DNA from: an uncultured Prevotellaceae bacterium
GTDB taxonomy: Bacteria; Bacteroidota; Bacteroidia; Bacteroidales; Bacteroidaceae
NCBI GenBank assembly: GCA_902767775.1
Contig: CACXIP010000003.1
Span: 1-64,000, forward strand
Reading direction: 5' to 3'
Length of the DNA: 64,000 bases
The notes under the pieces were generated by a model, which was not told the origin of the DNA, made no database searches, and saw only the letters and a program-made list of their open reading frames with translations. This document shows, in pieces, positions 44,663-51,946 of the stretch; position 1 is the stretch's first letter, and every line of letters begins with the position of its first letter. Both the position numbers and the translations under genes were made by a program.

Positions 44663-45487
44663 GTGAGAATCCGTCATTATTTTATCTTCGCTGGCTCAAT
44701 GTTGATGTCATTGTTGCTGGCGAGTTGCGATTTCAAGTTGAAGCCTTTTGAGGAGGAAGAGGTGGATACACTTGAGATCAGGATTCAGCGTTATGACAGA
44801 ATAGAGAGCTTGTATCTCACAACCGGCGACTTCTCCGCTCTTCAGCAGATGAGCACCGACTATCCCATAGAAACAAGGACATTGATTGAAAGGGTGCTCA
44901 ATCTGGGCAACATCGATGACCCCAACATCAACAGCAAATTCCTCACTTTCTTTCAAGATTCCATCTTGCAGACAGTCATCTCGGATGCAGAACTGCAATT
45001 TGCCAACATGGACGACCTCAACAGGCAACTGACAGATGCGTTCCATAAGTTAAAAACATGGCTTCCTGATTTGAAAGTACCCCTCATATATGCACAGATT
45101 TCTGCACTTGACCAAAGCATTGTGGTTGGCAACGAGTCTGTTGGCATTTGTCTGGACAAATATCTGGGGGAGGATTATCCCCTTTATAAGAGATTCTACA
45201 GCGCTGAACAACGGAAAACTATGAAGCGAAGCTATGTGGTTCCCGACTTCCTCTGCTTTTATCTTGTGAGCATCTACAGCCTTCCCAATTTCAGGGAAGC
45301 GTCACAGCAGGAGCGCGATATGCATTTCGCCAAAATACAGTGGGTGGCCAACAAAGTGATGGCGGTTAGATTCTTTGAATCAGAAAATGTCAATGCCATC
45401 GACCGGTATATGGCGGAACATCCGGAATACTCTGTTGCCCAACTGCTTAAGGACACGGATTATTCACGTTTCAAGGTTAAGAAATAA
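44663..45487 (+). CDS. GldB-like gliding-motility-associated lipoprotein
   Basis: 274 residues if translation begins at the GTG at 44663, which gives a good lipoprotein signal (RIRHYFIFAGSMLMSLLLAS, then Cys). The ATGs at 44699 and 44705 leave almost no signal. The 44612 start lies upstream of the promoter. The body matches GldB: IQRYDRIESLY near the start, YIQ-like LIYAQISALDQSIVVGNESV, then ICLDKYLGEDYPLYKRFYS and a C-terminal YMAEHPEYSVAQLLKDTDYS. GldB is needed for gliding in flavobacteria, but homologues occur in non-gliding Bacteroidales where the role is unknown. No other gld genes are nearby. Confidence 0.88.
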   Translation: MRIRHYFIFAGSMLMSLLLASCDFKLKPFEEEEVDTLEIRIQRYDRIESLYLTTGDFSALQQMSTDYPIETRTLIERVLNLGNIDDPNINSKFLTFFQDSILQTVISDAELQFANMDDLNRQLTDAFHKLKTWLPDLKVPLIYAQISALDQSIVVGNESVGICLDKYLGEDYPLYKRFYSAEQRKTMKRSYVVPDFLCFYLVSIYSLPNFREASQQERDMHFAKIQWVANKVMAVRFFESENVNAIDRYMAEHPEYSVAQLLKDTDYSRFKVKK

Positions 45488-45528
45488 AGATTTCCAGTGG
45501 CGGAGGCCTGCATGATGCGACGGATGTG

Positions 45529-47982
45529 TCAACGGCCCAACTTGATGACTTCTTCTCCCACTTTTACGATATACATCTGATGGGGCGGCAATGTGAGCCG
45601 GAGACTGGTTTCACGGGCTACCGTCGACATTACGATAACACCCCTTAGGTCGTAAACATGGATTTTTGTGCCTTTCTCGACATCATTCAACGTCAGGACT
45701 CCTTCATTCCATCCCCATTTCCATCTTCTTGACAGACTGTTGTCAATGCCACCATCATCATCATACTGGGCGGTGATGGTCAGCCTTTGGCATGTGGGTA
45801 CCGTCATGGTGAACGAGGAACCTGTGATGGTCTTTGTAGTTGGGGAATCGGAACCAAACTGATTGATTGTCCAGCCTGTGATGATTCTGCCATTGGCTGG
45901 CGCACCCTCTATGGTGTATGAGCGGTTGGCATAGAGTCTGCCATTGAATTTTCCTTTCGTCAGATGGATGCCGTTGATGTGGATACTGATGGCCTGCAGG
46001 TCGGTCTCATCGGCATCCTGGTTGATGGCTACAGGTATGGCTTGACCAAGGTCATAGTATTGGGCAAGTTGGTTGTAGAAATTGTCGGTGCGGGCAACCA
46101 TCCAGTTGCGGGCTGTGTTCAGTTCTGTCGTATAGTTGGGCCACCATTGGTTGATGAGTCTTCTGTGGTTGGGGTACTCTGTCTTAATCATCTCATACAT
46201 GGGGTCCCATATCTCCCGTGTTCCGGCCGCATGAAGGAAATCGCCCATATACACAGTGGCATGGTCGATGAACTCTCGTTTGAAGTCGGCATCGTCCATC
46301 AACCTTCTGAACAACAGGGTGTATTCGGGTTTGTTGCCCCAGTCGCGGCTGGGGTCATAATTGGGGTTATAGAGCCACTCAATAGTTTTATAGTCGGCGG
46401 ATGAGCCATATAGTCCGATGCCAAAATCCGTGTCCTTGGCAACAAAACGCCATTTGCCGTCATCTGTGCGTGGGCGCCACATCACAATATTGTTGCCTGG
46501 AAAGTCCTGATTGTTGAAATAGAGGTCCATCACCATCAGGTTGATGAATTCTTTCCAATCCATCCATTGTGAGAATTCCTCAAGGGTGTGGCCCTCTTCA
46601 TTGTAGAAATCCCTGAACTGCCTCCAATTGGTCTTGTCGCCTGCCTTCAGCTGCGACCAATTCTCAATCATGTCGATATCTTCCAAACCGTCATAGTTGG
46701 TGTAGATATTGTCCTCATTGCTGCGCTCCCGTATATTGAGGATGCCCTTATAGGTGCCGTTGATATAGATGACGGCGGGCCGCCATGCCTGCCAGTCGAG
46801 GTCGGTGTTTTGTCCCATCACCCTTTGGATGATGGCGTCACGCATGTAGAGATAGTCGAAATCATTGCCGGCATTCCTGAGAATGATGGACTTGAAGTCA
46901 TCGACACCGGGGCGTTGGTCGGGGAAGAACTCATATTGCAGCCTTTTCTTTCCAAAGCGTTTGTGGGCATACACAATGAGAGACTTCAGTTGGCTGTCCC
47001 TTGACGCTCCGCCCTGTACCCTCGTCTCACACAATTGGTTGATGTCGCTTTCACATCCTGCTCCCTCAAAGTACTCAAAATTGATTGGGCGACGCCAATT
47101 GTATTTGTAGTTCTTTTGCCCGCTGTTGTAAGTGCCGTCGACATAGATACCCAACTTGTTGTCATAGAAAAACTTGCTGGCAGTGACAATGGAGATGACG
47201 GGCAATGTGACTTCTCTGGGGAAAATGATGTAGGAATGAGTGGTTGAACGGGGGGAGAGATAACCGTTACAGAACAGTTTCGCCCTCACACATTGGGTGT
47301 TGCTGATGTTGAGGGGATAGGTGTAGATGGGACTGGTAGATGAGGGCTCTTCTCCTGTGACGGTATAGCGGATAATGGTGCCTTCCGGACTGCCTTTGGG
47401 TACGGACAACCGCAACTGGATAGCATGGTTGCCGGTGAAAACTCTTCCTTTCTCACTGAAAACAGGCTCTCCCAAAACCTCAGTACACAGACTTCCGCAA
47501 TTGGATGCGGATGGGGTAGGGGTAGCTTGGTAACCCCAAGTGGGACTGCCGTCCGTCTCCCTGCCGTATGCGATGTTGGGAGCAGGTTGCTTCGCCAATC
47601 CCGTCACTTGGTCCACGATGGTGCTCTGCTTGAATAGAAACACTGAACCTCCCTTCCCAGACTCGAGCCTAAACGGGGTATGTCGACCAGTAGACTCTTT
47701 GTCACAATAAATGACAACGAATTGGCGTGGAGCTACTTGTTGGGAAGGTAGCTTCCACGCCTCACTGGGTTGGTCTGTGATACCGAGCCTGTAGTCGGAC
47801 AGCCTGACAGCCGTATTGCTGTTATTGTACAGTTCTACCCATGAGTCAGGAAATTCGTTGACGTCATCCATCAGGCAGTCTATATTCGACTGCATGACTT
47901 CATTGATGACCAACTGAGCCCGTGTCGATAGGGGAGAGGCGGTGGCCAGCAATAAGATGAGTAGGAGTGTCCGACAATTCAT
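45529..47982 (-). CDS. Exported CotH-kinase-like protein with lamin-tail domain
   Basis: 817 residues with a signal peptide (MNCRTLLLILLLATASPLST). Domains in order: lamin-tail domain ~23-165 (LVINEVMQSNIDCLMDDVNE), chitobiase/hexosaminidase-like C domain ~190-255 (IRYTVTGEEPSSTSPIYTYP), and a CotH kinase-like domain ~290-650 (YKGILNIRERSNEDNIYTNY, WRFVAKDTDFGIGLYGSSAD). A beta-rich C-terminus follows, with a tail (IHVYDLRGVIVMSTVARETS ... YIVKVGEEVIK) typical of secretion-associated endings in this phylum. CotH-type proteins can phosphorylate surface proteins; whether this one is active is unknown. Confidence 0.93.
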   Translation of the reverse strand: MNCRTLLLILLLATASPLSTRAQLVINEVMQSNIDCLMDDVNEFPDSWVELYNNSNTAVRLSDYRLGITDQPSEAWKLPSQQVAPRQFVVIYCDKESTGRHTPFRLESGKGGSVFLFKQSTIVDQVTGLAKQPAPNIAYGRETDGSPTWGYQATPTPSASNCGSLCTEVLGEPVFSEKGRVFTGNHAIQLRLSVPKGSPEGTIIRYTVTGEEPSSTSPIYTYPLNISNTQCVRAKLFCNGYLSPRSTTHSYIIFPREVTLPVISIVTASKFFYDNKLGIYVDGTYNSGQKNYKYNWRRPINFEYFEGAGCESDINQLCETRVQGGASRDSQLKSLIVYAHKRFGKKRLQYEFFPDQRPGVDDFKSIILRNAGNDFDYLYMRDAIIQRVMGQNTDLDWQAWRPAVIYINGTYKGILNIRERSNEDNIYTNYDGLEDIDMIENWSQLKAGDKTNWRQFRDFYNEEGHTLEEFSQWMDWKEFINLMVMDLYFNNQDFPGNNIVMWRPRTDDGKWRFVAKDTDFGIGLYGSSADYKTIEWLYNPNYDPSRDWGNKPEYTLLFRRLMDDADFKREFIDHATVYMGDFLHAAGTREIWDPMYEMIKTEYPNHRRLINQWWPNYTTELNTARNWMVARTDNFYNQLAQYYDLGQAIPVAINQDADETDLQAISIHINGIHLTKGKFNGRLYANRSYTIEGAPANGRIITGWTINQFGSDSPTTKTITGSSFTMTVPTCQRLTITAQYDDDGGIDNSLSRRWKWGWNEGVLTLNDVEKGTKIHVYDLRGVIVMSTVARETSLRLTLPPHQMYIVKVGEEVIKLGR

Positions 47983-48010
47983 TAAAGACTTTAATAAACA
48001 AAGCGTTATA

Positions 48011-49267
48011 TCAGTCAGTCAAGCACTTATCAAGCTCTTTCGCAATGTATTTTTTATCAAGATTTTGACCGATGAATACAATTTTCTGCATTCGGTCGCC
48101 ATATTTCTCGTCCCAGTCTTGCCTCAGACCTGGCTCGCGGCTCATGAGGTCAGCAAGCTCATCTTTGGGCATCGTGGCATACCATCTGCCTGCGTTTCTA
48201 ATGCTCACTTGCTTGCCTGCTTGTTCAAACAAGTAACAGACATCAAGCTCATCACGGAAGAAACATAATCCTTTGGCTCTGATGACGCCTTCAGGCCATT
48301 TACGGGCTACAAATTCATCAAACAGACCAAGGTCCATAGGACGACGACGATAATAAACATAGGTTCCAATTCCATATTCCTCAGCTTCTCCTTCGTCATG
48401 ATGATGGTGGTGATGGTGATGATGCTCGTGCTCATGCTCATGATCATGCTCATGCTCATGCTCGTGGTCATGGTCATGGTCATGCTCGTGCTCGTCATCA
48501 TCGTCGTCATCATCATCATCTTCGCCTTCTTCACGATGTTTCTCAAGTTCCTTAACCCATGTGGCGGAGGATGCTACCTCATTGAAATCAAAGAGGTGTG
48601 TATTGAGAAGCTTGGTGAGTTCCACATCTCCGTAGTCACATTCAATGATTTCTGCCTGTGGCTGCAAGGTATGGACTATCTGTCGGATACGCTCCAATTC
48701 CTCAGGTTCCACCTCAGATGCCTTGTTGAGCAATACGATGTTGCAGAATTCTATTTGTTGGATGACAAGATTTTCAATGTCTTCTTCGTCCAAATTTTGT
48801 TTCAGCAAATCCATTCCGCCGCCGAAATCACTTTTCATTCTCAGGGCATCAACCACGGTGGTGATGCAGTCAAGTCTGCAAATGCCGTCTTTCACATATT
48901 CCAAACCCATAGAGGGGATCGAACAGATAGTCTGGGCGATAGGTGCCGGCTCACAGATGCCGCTGGCCTCAATGACGATGTAGTCGAATTGATGCATACG
49001 GGTAATGTCACGCAACTGTTCCACCAAATCCATCTTCAAGGTGCAGCAGATGCACCCGTTTTGAAGAGCAACAAGACTTTCGTCCTTTTTACCCACAATT
49101 CCGCCTTTTTCTATCAAGTCGGCATCAATGTTGACTTCGCCAATGTCATTCACGATAACCGCGAATTTGATTCCTCGCTTGTTGGAGAGAATTCTGTTCA
49201 ACAATGTTGTTTTTCCGCTTCCTAAATAACCGGTGAGAAGCAAAACTGGAATTTCTTGAATTTCCAT
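48011..49267 (-). CDS. COG0523 (CobW/P47K-type) GTPase metallochaperone with His-rich insert
   Basis: 418 residues. P-loop GYLGSGKTTLLN (13-24), the family metal motif CICC (72-75), and the C-terminal CobW-C domain (~300-415; RAKGLCFFRDEL) are all present. Between them, residues ~245-292 are almost only Asp, Glu and His, ending in a run of nine His. COG0523 proteins deliver Zn or other metals in a GTP-dependent way, and the tract probably buffers metal ions. There is no Zur-type operator I can identify. The gene has its own promoter at 49321-49328. Confidence 0.95.
   Translation of the reverse strand: MEIQEIPVLLLTGYLGSGKTTLLNRILSNKRGIKFAVIVNDIGEVNIDADLIEKGGIVGKKDESLVALQNGCICCTLKMDLVEQLRDITRMHQFDYIVIEASGICEPAPIAQTICSIPSMGLEYVKDGICRLDCITTVVDALRMKSDFGGGMDLLKQNLDEEDIENLVIQQIEFCNIVLLNKASEVEPEELERIRQIVHTLQPQAEIIECDYGDVELTKLLNTHLFDFNEVASSATWVKELEKHREEGEDDDDDDDDDEHEHDHDHDHEHEHEHDHEHEHEHHHHHHHHHDEGEAEEYGIGTYVYYRRRPMDLGLFDEFVARKWPEGVIRAKGLCFFRDELDVCYLFEQAGKQVSIRNAGRWYATMPKDELADLMSREPGLRQDWDEKYGDRMQKIVFIGQNLDKKYIAKELDKCLTD
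48398..48530. repeat. Low-complexity triplet tract encoding the His/Asp/Glu insert
   Basis: CAT/GAT/CTC-type triplets (ATGATG, CTCATG, GTCATC, CATCAT on the plus strand) repeat imperfectly for about 130 bases. The tract stays in frame with the COG0523 gene. It is coding, not a CRISPR or intergenic repeat. Confidence 0.8.
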
Positions 49268-49320
49268 TTTTTTCTTAATTAAATCTTATCCTTAAAAATG
49301 TTGGTGCTAAATTAATGCTG

Positions 49321-49328
49321 CAAAGTTA
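49321..49328 (-). promoter_or_regulatory. Promoter -7 box of the COG0523 gene
   Basis: TAACTTTG (minus strand) followed by CAG. The start is expected near 49314 with a ~47-base leader. The remaining 49329-49548 is AT-rich and holds no clear second promoter for the rightward gene. Confidence 0.6.
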
Positions 49329-49548
49329 GTTCTTTTATACGAAATATGGCATTTTATGCGTTATTTTATTAATAAGGTAATTTTGTATTCAAATTCAACA
49401 TAATCAGTATTATGATAAATAGAATATTTGTATTTGCTGATTTTTGCCCTATCGTTTCACTTTTCCAATTTGAATAGATAGATTTGAAACAGATTGCCAC
49501 TCCTTACAATTATCGAAGCAAAAACTTCAACCATATAAAAATAATAAG

Positions 49549-49977
49549 ATGACACTGCAGCTCCCCGTTTCCGAAGCCATGTCGCTGATTAAACAAAACA
49601 GCGGACAAAACATCAGCCTACATGTGGTAAATGAAAAAACCATCAATGTGAGCTACCCTGTACAAGTCAACGTGCCTATTTTGGGCCATGTCTCTAAAAA
49701 TGTCAATCTCGACCTCATTGTCGACAAGATTGAGGACAAGGATGTTTTCTTTCACTATGCCACCGGAGTTTTCGGAGGTGACACGCTTTTGGACATGATA
49801 CTTACAGCTATTCCAGTACTCAACAAAACTCCGGCACTCCAAAGACAAGACGGAGGTGGTCTTATCGTTCACCTTAATGAAATAAAATGGGTAAAGGACT
49901 CCCTCAAGCAGATTGTAATCAAAAGCCTGAAATTCGCCAACGACACCATCGCCATTGGATTCACCACAAAACAATAG
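49549..49977 (+). CDS. Conserved hypothetical protein, no family recognised
   Basis: 142 residues, no signal peptide and no full transmembrane helix. It alternates beta-strand patterns (ISLHVVNEKTINVSYPVQVN, NLDLIVDKIEDKDVFFHYA) with one Gly-rich turn (ATGVFGGDTLLDMILTAIPV). It resembles small lipid-binding or envelope-associated beta proteins only in general pattern. It stands alone between the divergent COG0523 gene and the SanA-like gene. Coding is supported by the clean start and the length without overlap. Confidence 0.75.
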   Translation: MTLQLPVSEAMSLIKQNSGQNISLHVVNEKTINVSYPVQVNVPILGHVSKNVNLDLIVDKIEDKDVFFHYATGVFGGDTLLDMILTAIPVLNKTPALQRQDGGGLIVHLNEIKWVKDSLKQIVIKSLKFANDTIAIGFTTKQ

Positions 49978-50009
49978 TCTTGTCTTTCTCACATAATCTC
50001 ATAGAACAC

Positions 50010-50045
50010 TTAGAAGCTTTAAAAACTTCTAAATATCTAATTTTT
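50010..50045 (+). terminator. Weak hairpin after the hypothetical gene
   Basis: TTAGAAG / CTTCTAA 7-base stem around an A/T loop, with TTTTTCT a few bases downstream. A plausible weak terminator only. Confidence 0.4.
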
Positions 50046-50087
50046 CTAGAATCAGCCACTATTTAACTTCTTTTAACTAAAAGAACA

Positions 50088-50705
50088 ATGTCTAAGAAAC
50101 GCTCAAAAACAAAAACTATGTTGTGGATAGCTCTTTTTATCATCGTTGCATCTATAGTAGCCGTCGTAGGCTGCTACTGGGCAGTAACGTCGGCTGCAGA
50201 AGGACGTATGTTTACTGATGTAAGCAAAACACCTGAAAGACGCGTTGCCCTACTGCTCGGCACCTCCCCTATCGGTCGCAGCGGCAAGCCCAACCAGTTC
50301 TTTCTGCGCCGTATAGATGCTACCGCCAAACTATACAAAGCGGGAAAGTTCAGCAAACTGATTATCAGCGGTGCCAATCGGCCCGAGGAGTTCAACGAAC
50401 CAGAAGAGATGAAGGCAGCTTTGGTGAGACAAGGTGTGCCGGGCAGCATTATGCAACTGGATGGCGAAGGATTCCGCACAATCAACTCCATCGTACGGGC
50501 AAAGGATGTGTACGGAGCGGACTCCATCCTCATCATCTCACAAGAGTTTCACAACCAGCGCGCGCTTTTCTTGGCAAAACACAAAGGAATCGAGGCTGTG
50601 GCATTCAATGCCAGCAACACCTCCAGTCGAAAATGGCGGATAAAGATGCTGATGCGCGAAAGCCTCGCCCGAGTGAAGGCCACCATTGAGGCGATGGGAC
50701 TATGA
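50088..50705 (+). CDS. SanA/YdcF-family (DUF218) inner-membrane protein
   Basis: 205 residues. A Lys/Arg-rich start and one transmembrane helix (MLWIALFIIVASIVAVVGCY) place the rest in the periplasm. The DUF218 fold is visible: VALLLGTSPIGRSGKPNQFF, KLIISGANRPEEFNEPEEMK, and DSILIISQEFHNQRALFLAK. The SanA branch is linked to envelope barrier function (vancomycin exclusion in E. coli). The biochemical activity is not established. Confidence 0.93.
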   Translation: MSKKRSKTKTMLWIALFIIVASIVAVVGCYWAVTSAAEGRMFTDVSKTPERRVALLLGTSPIGRSGKPNQFFLRRIDATAKLYKAGKFSKLIISGANRPEEFNEPEEMKAALVRQGVPGSIMQLDGEGFRTINSIVRAKDVYGADSILIISQEFHNQRALFLAKHKGIEAVAFNASNTSSRKWRIKMLMRESLARVKATIEAMGL

Positions 50706-50720
50706 CTATTTCCGATGAAT

Positions 50721-50756
50721 GCCGCTCAACCTGACTTATTTCTTCAGTTGGGCGGC
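50721..50756. terminator. Possible bidirectional hairpin between sanA-like and glsB-like genes
   Basis: GCCGCTCAACCTGA pairs imperfectly with TCAGTTGGGCGGC around CTTATTTCT. It overlaps the last codons of the leftward gene. Confidence 0.4.
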
Positions 50757-50975
50757 AACCCACAAAACAACAACTGCTCCTACTATGGCTGTACCTAACT
50801 GACCTATGGTACCGCCCCAGTTGATGTTCAACAAATCAAACAGGAAACCGCCAGCAAAACCACCGATAATACCGAGAACAAGATTCCACAGAATACCGCT
50901 GCTGCTCCTGTCCATAATCTTGTTGGCTATAAAACCTGCCAAAATACCAATAATAATCGATCCAATAAGTCCCAT
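50736..50975 (-). CDS. GlsB/YeaQ/YmgE-family stress membrane protein
   Basis: 79 residues, three short hydrophobic helices with repeated glycine motifs (IIGILAGFIANKIMDRSSSG, LVLGIIGGFAGGFLFDLL, GTAIVGAVVVLWVAAQL). This is the transglycosylase-associated small membrane family (GlsB/YeaQ), induced by stress in several bacteria; function unknown. A consensus promoter lies 25 bases upstream. Confidence 0.95.
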   Translation of the reverse strand: MGLIGSIIIGILAGFIANKIMDRSSSGILWNLVLGIIGGFAGGFLFDLLNINWGGTIGQLGTAIVGAVVVLWVAAQLKK

Positions 50976-50999
50976 ACTTGCTATTTTTTAATAATGGCA

Positions 51000-51030
51000 C
51001 AAAGTTACAACTAAATTGTCAGCAACCAAA
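51000..51030 (-). promoter_or_regulatory. Consensus promoter of the glsB-like gene
   Basis: Minus strand TTTG (51030-51027), 19-base spacer, TAACTTTG (51007-51000). The start is near 50993, so the leader is only ~18 bases. Confidence 0.75.
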
Positions 51031-51098
51031 ACAAACTACGATGTTTTTCTTATGGAAGATATCATTGTTAGTCGACCTGGTTTTGGCACTACCCATCC

Positions 51099-51530
51099 TT
51101 ATGCGACGTTCACTACATCCTTGAACTTCAAGGTGGCGTAATTGGAGAGAGTCACCTTATACCCATCATCTACCTTCTCGATTTTGACGAGGGGGACATT
51201 ATGGTAGTAAGCGTCCATGAATGTGGAAATGATGGAAGGAACCAAGGTAGCAGGAACGGCGTCCGTATTGCAGTCCACAGTTTTCCAACTGCCGTTTTCG
51301 TTGAATTCTACCTGAATGCCATCGTTGAGTGTGGCTGCAAAGTTTGTTCCGACGGAGGTGGTTGTCTCCGATGCGAAAGCGATGCTCCTATTGGGGAAAT
51401 TGTTCTGTACAAAAAATCTTGCCGCCAAGGGAAGGCTCTCTGCGAAGATTGTTTTTTCACTCTGTTTTTCTGTTGCGGGTCGGGTCATCTTTTTGATGAA
51501 AGCGGACACCTTTGTGATAGTCTTATTCAT
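51099..51530 (-). CDS. PepSY-like (DUF2874-type) protein
   Basis: 143 residues without an obvious signal peptide. Two related halves each carry the family pattern: LPLAARFFVQNNFPNRSIAF with VEFNENGSWKTVDC, then VPSIISTFMDAYYHNVPLVK with GYKVTLSNYATLKF. PepSY-like proteins of this kind are usually exported in Bacteroidales; the missing signal is unusual. Function unknown. It is monocistronic with a promoter at 51572-51579. Confidence 0.85.
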   Translation of the reverse strand: MNKTITKVSAFIKKMTRPATEKQSEKTIFAESLPLAARFFVQNNFPNRSIAFASETTTSVGTNFAATLNDGIQVEFNENGSWKTVDCNTDAVPATLVPSIISTFMDAYYHNVPLVKIEKVDDGYKVTLSNYATLKFKDVVNVA

Positions 51531-51571
51531 ATCCTTTTAGTTTTTTGTTGTTATCTTTTTGTTTTCTAATG

Positions 51572-51579
51572 CAAAGTTA
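51572..51579 (-). promoter_or_regulatory. Promoter -7 box of the PepSY-like gene
   Basis: TAACTTTG followed by CATT on the minus strand. The start is near 51565 with a ~35-base leader. A 69-codon frame at 51566-51775 spans this box and is not considered a gene. Confidence 0.6.
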
Positions 51580-51785
51580 AGGCTGCTTTCATCTGCTTGG
51601 ATGTTTTTTGACTACTTTCTCCTCCACTCGTAGCGGCATGATACCTCTTTTGCGACAAAAGGGCACCACACGTGACAAATCTGTCGCAACACAGTCCAAA
51701 AGGCGACAGCTCCTTTAACAACCCAACCACAGAGAAAGCTGAGCAAATTTTCTCCAAATAATAGTCGTATTTCATAGAATTTCAT
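51580..51785. other. Non-coding stretch with repeated GCGACA elements
   Basis: GCGACA at 51652-51657 and 51713-51718, with the inverted copy TGTCGC at 51682-51687, in the middle of the 416-base gap 51531-51946. The copies are ~30 bases apart and alternate in orientation. This could be a regulator site between the two divergent promoters or a folded RNA; nothing further can be claimed. Confidence 0.3.
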
Positions 51786-51793
51786 TACTTTTG
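51786..51793 (+). promoter_or_regulatory. Promoter -7 box of the TerD-like/DUF4153 pair
   Basis: TACTTTTG followed by CCTTAT. The start is near 51800, leaving a ~147-base leader before the ATG at 51947 in which I see no small gene. Confidence 0.55.
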
Positions 51794-51946
51794 CCTTATA
51801 AAACCTCTAAAATATTGCTTTACCTGTACGTGGAGAAAATTGAACCCTACCCTATCGATATTTAACAAGGTCAAGACTGGCATACTGCAGCATAAGTCTT
51901 TAGCACCATCTTGCCAACCAATTACCTTTTAATGTATTAAATCTAT

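Noticed and set aside
48398..48530. CRISPR-like or satellite repeat
   Set aside because: No regular repeat/spacer pattern; it is an in-frame triplet tract encoding Asp, Glu and His in the metallochaperone.
51566..51775. 69-codon minus-strand frame before the PepSY-like gene
   Set aside because: It spans the promoter -7 box of that gene and shows no signal peptide or recognisable motif; treated as non-coding.
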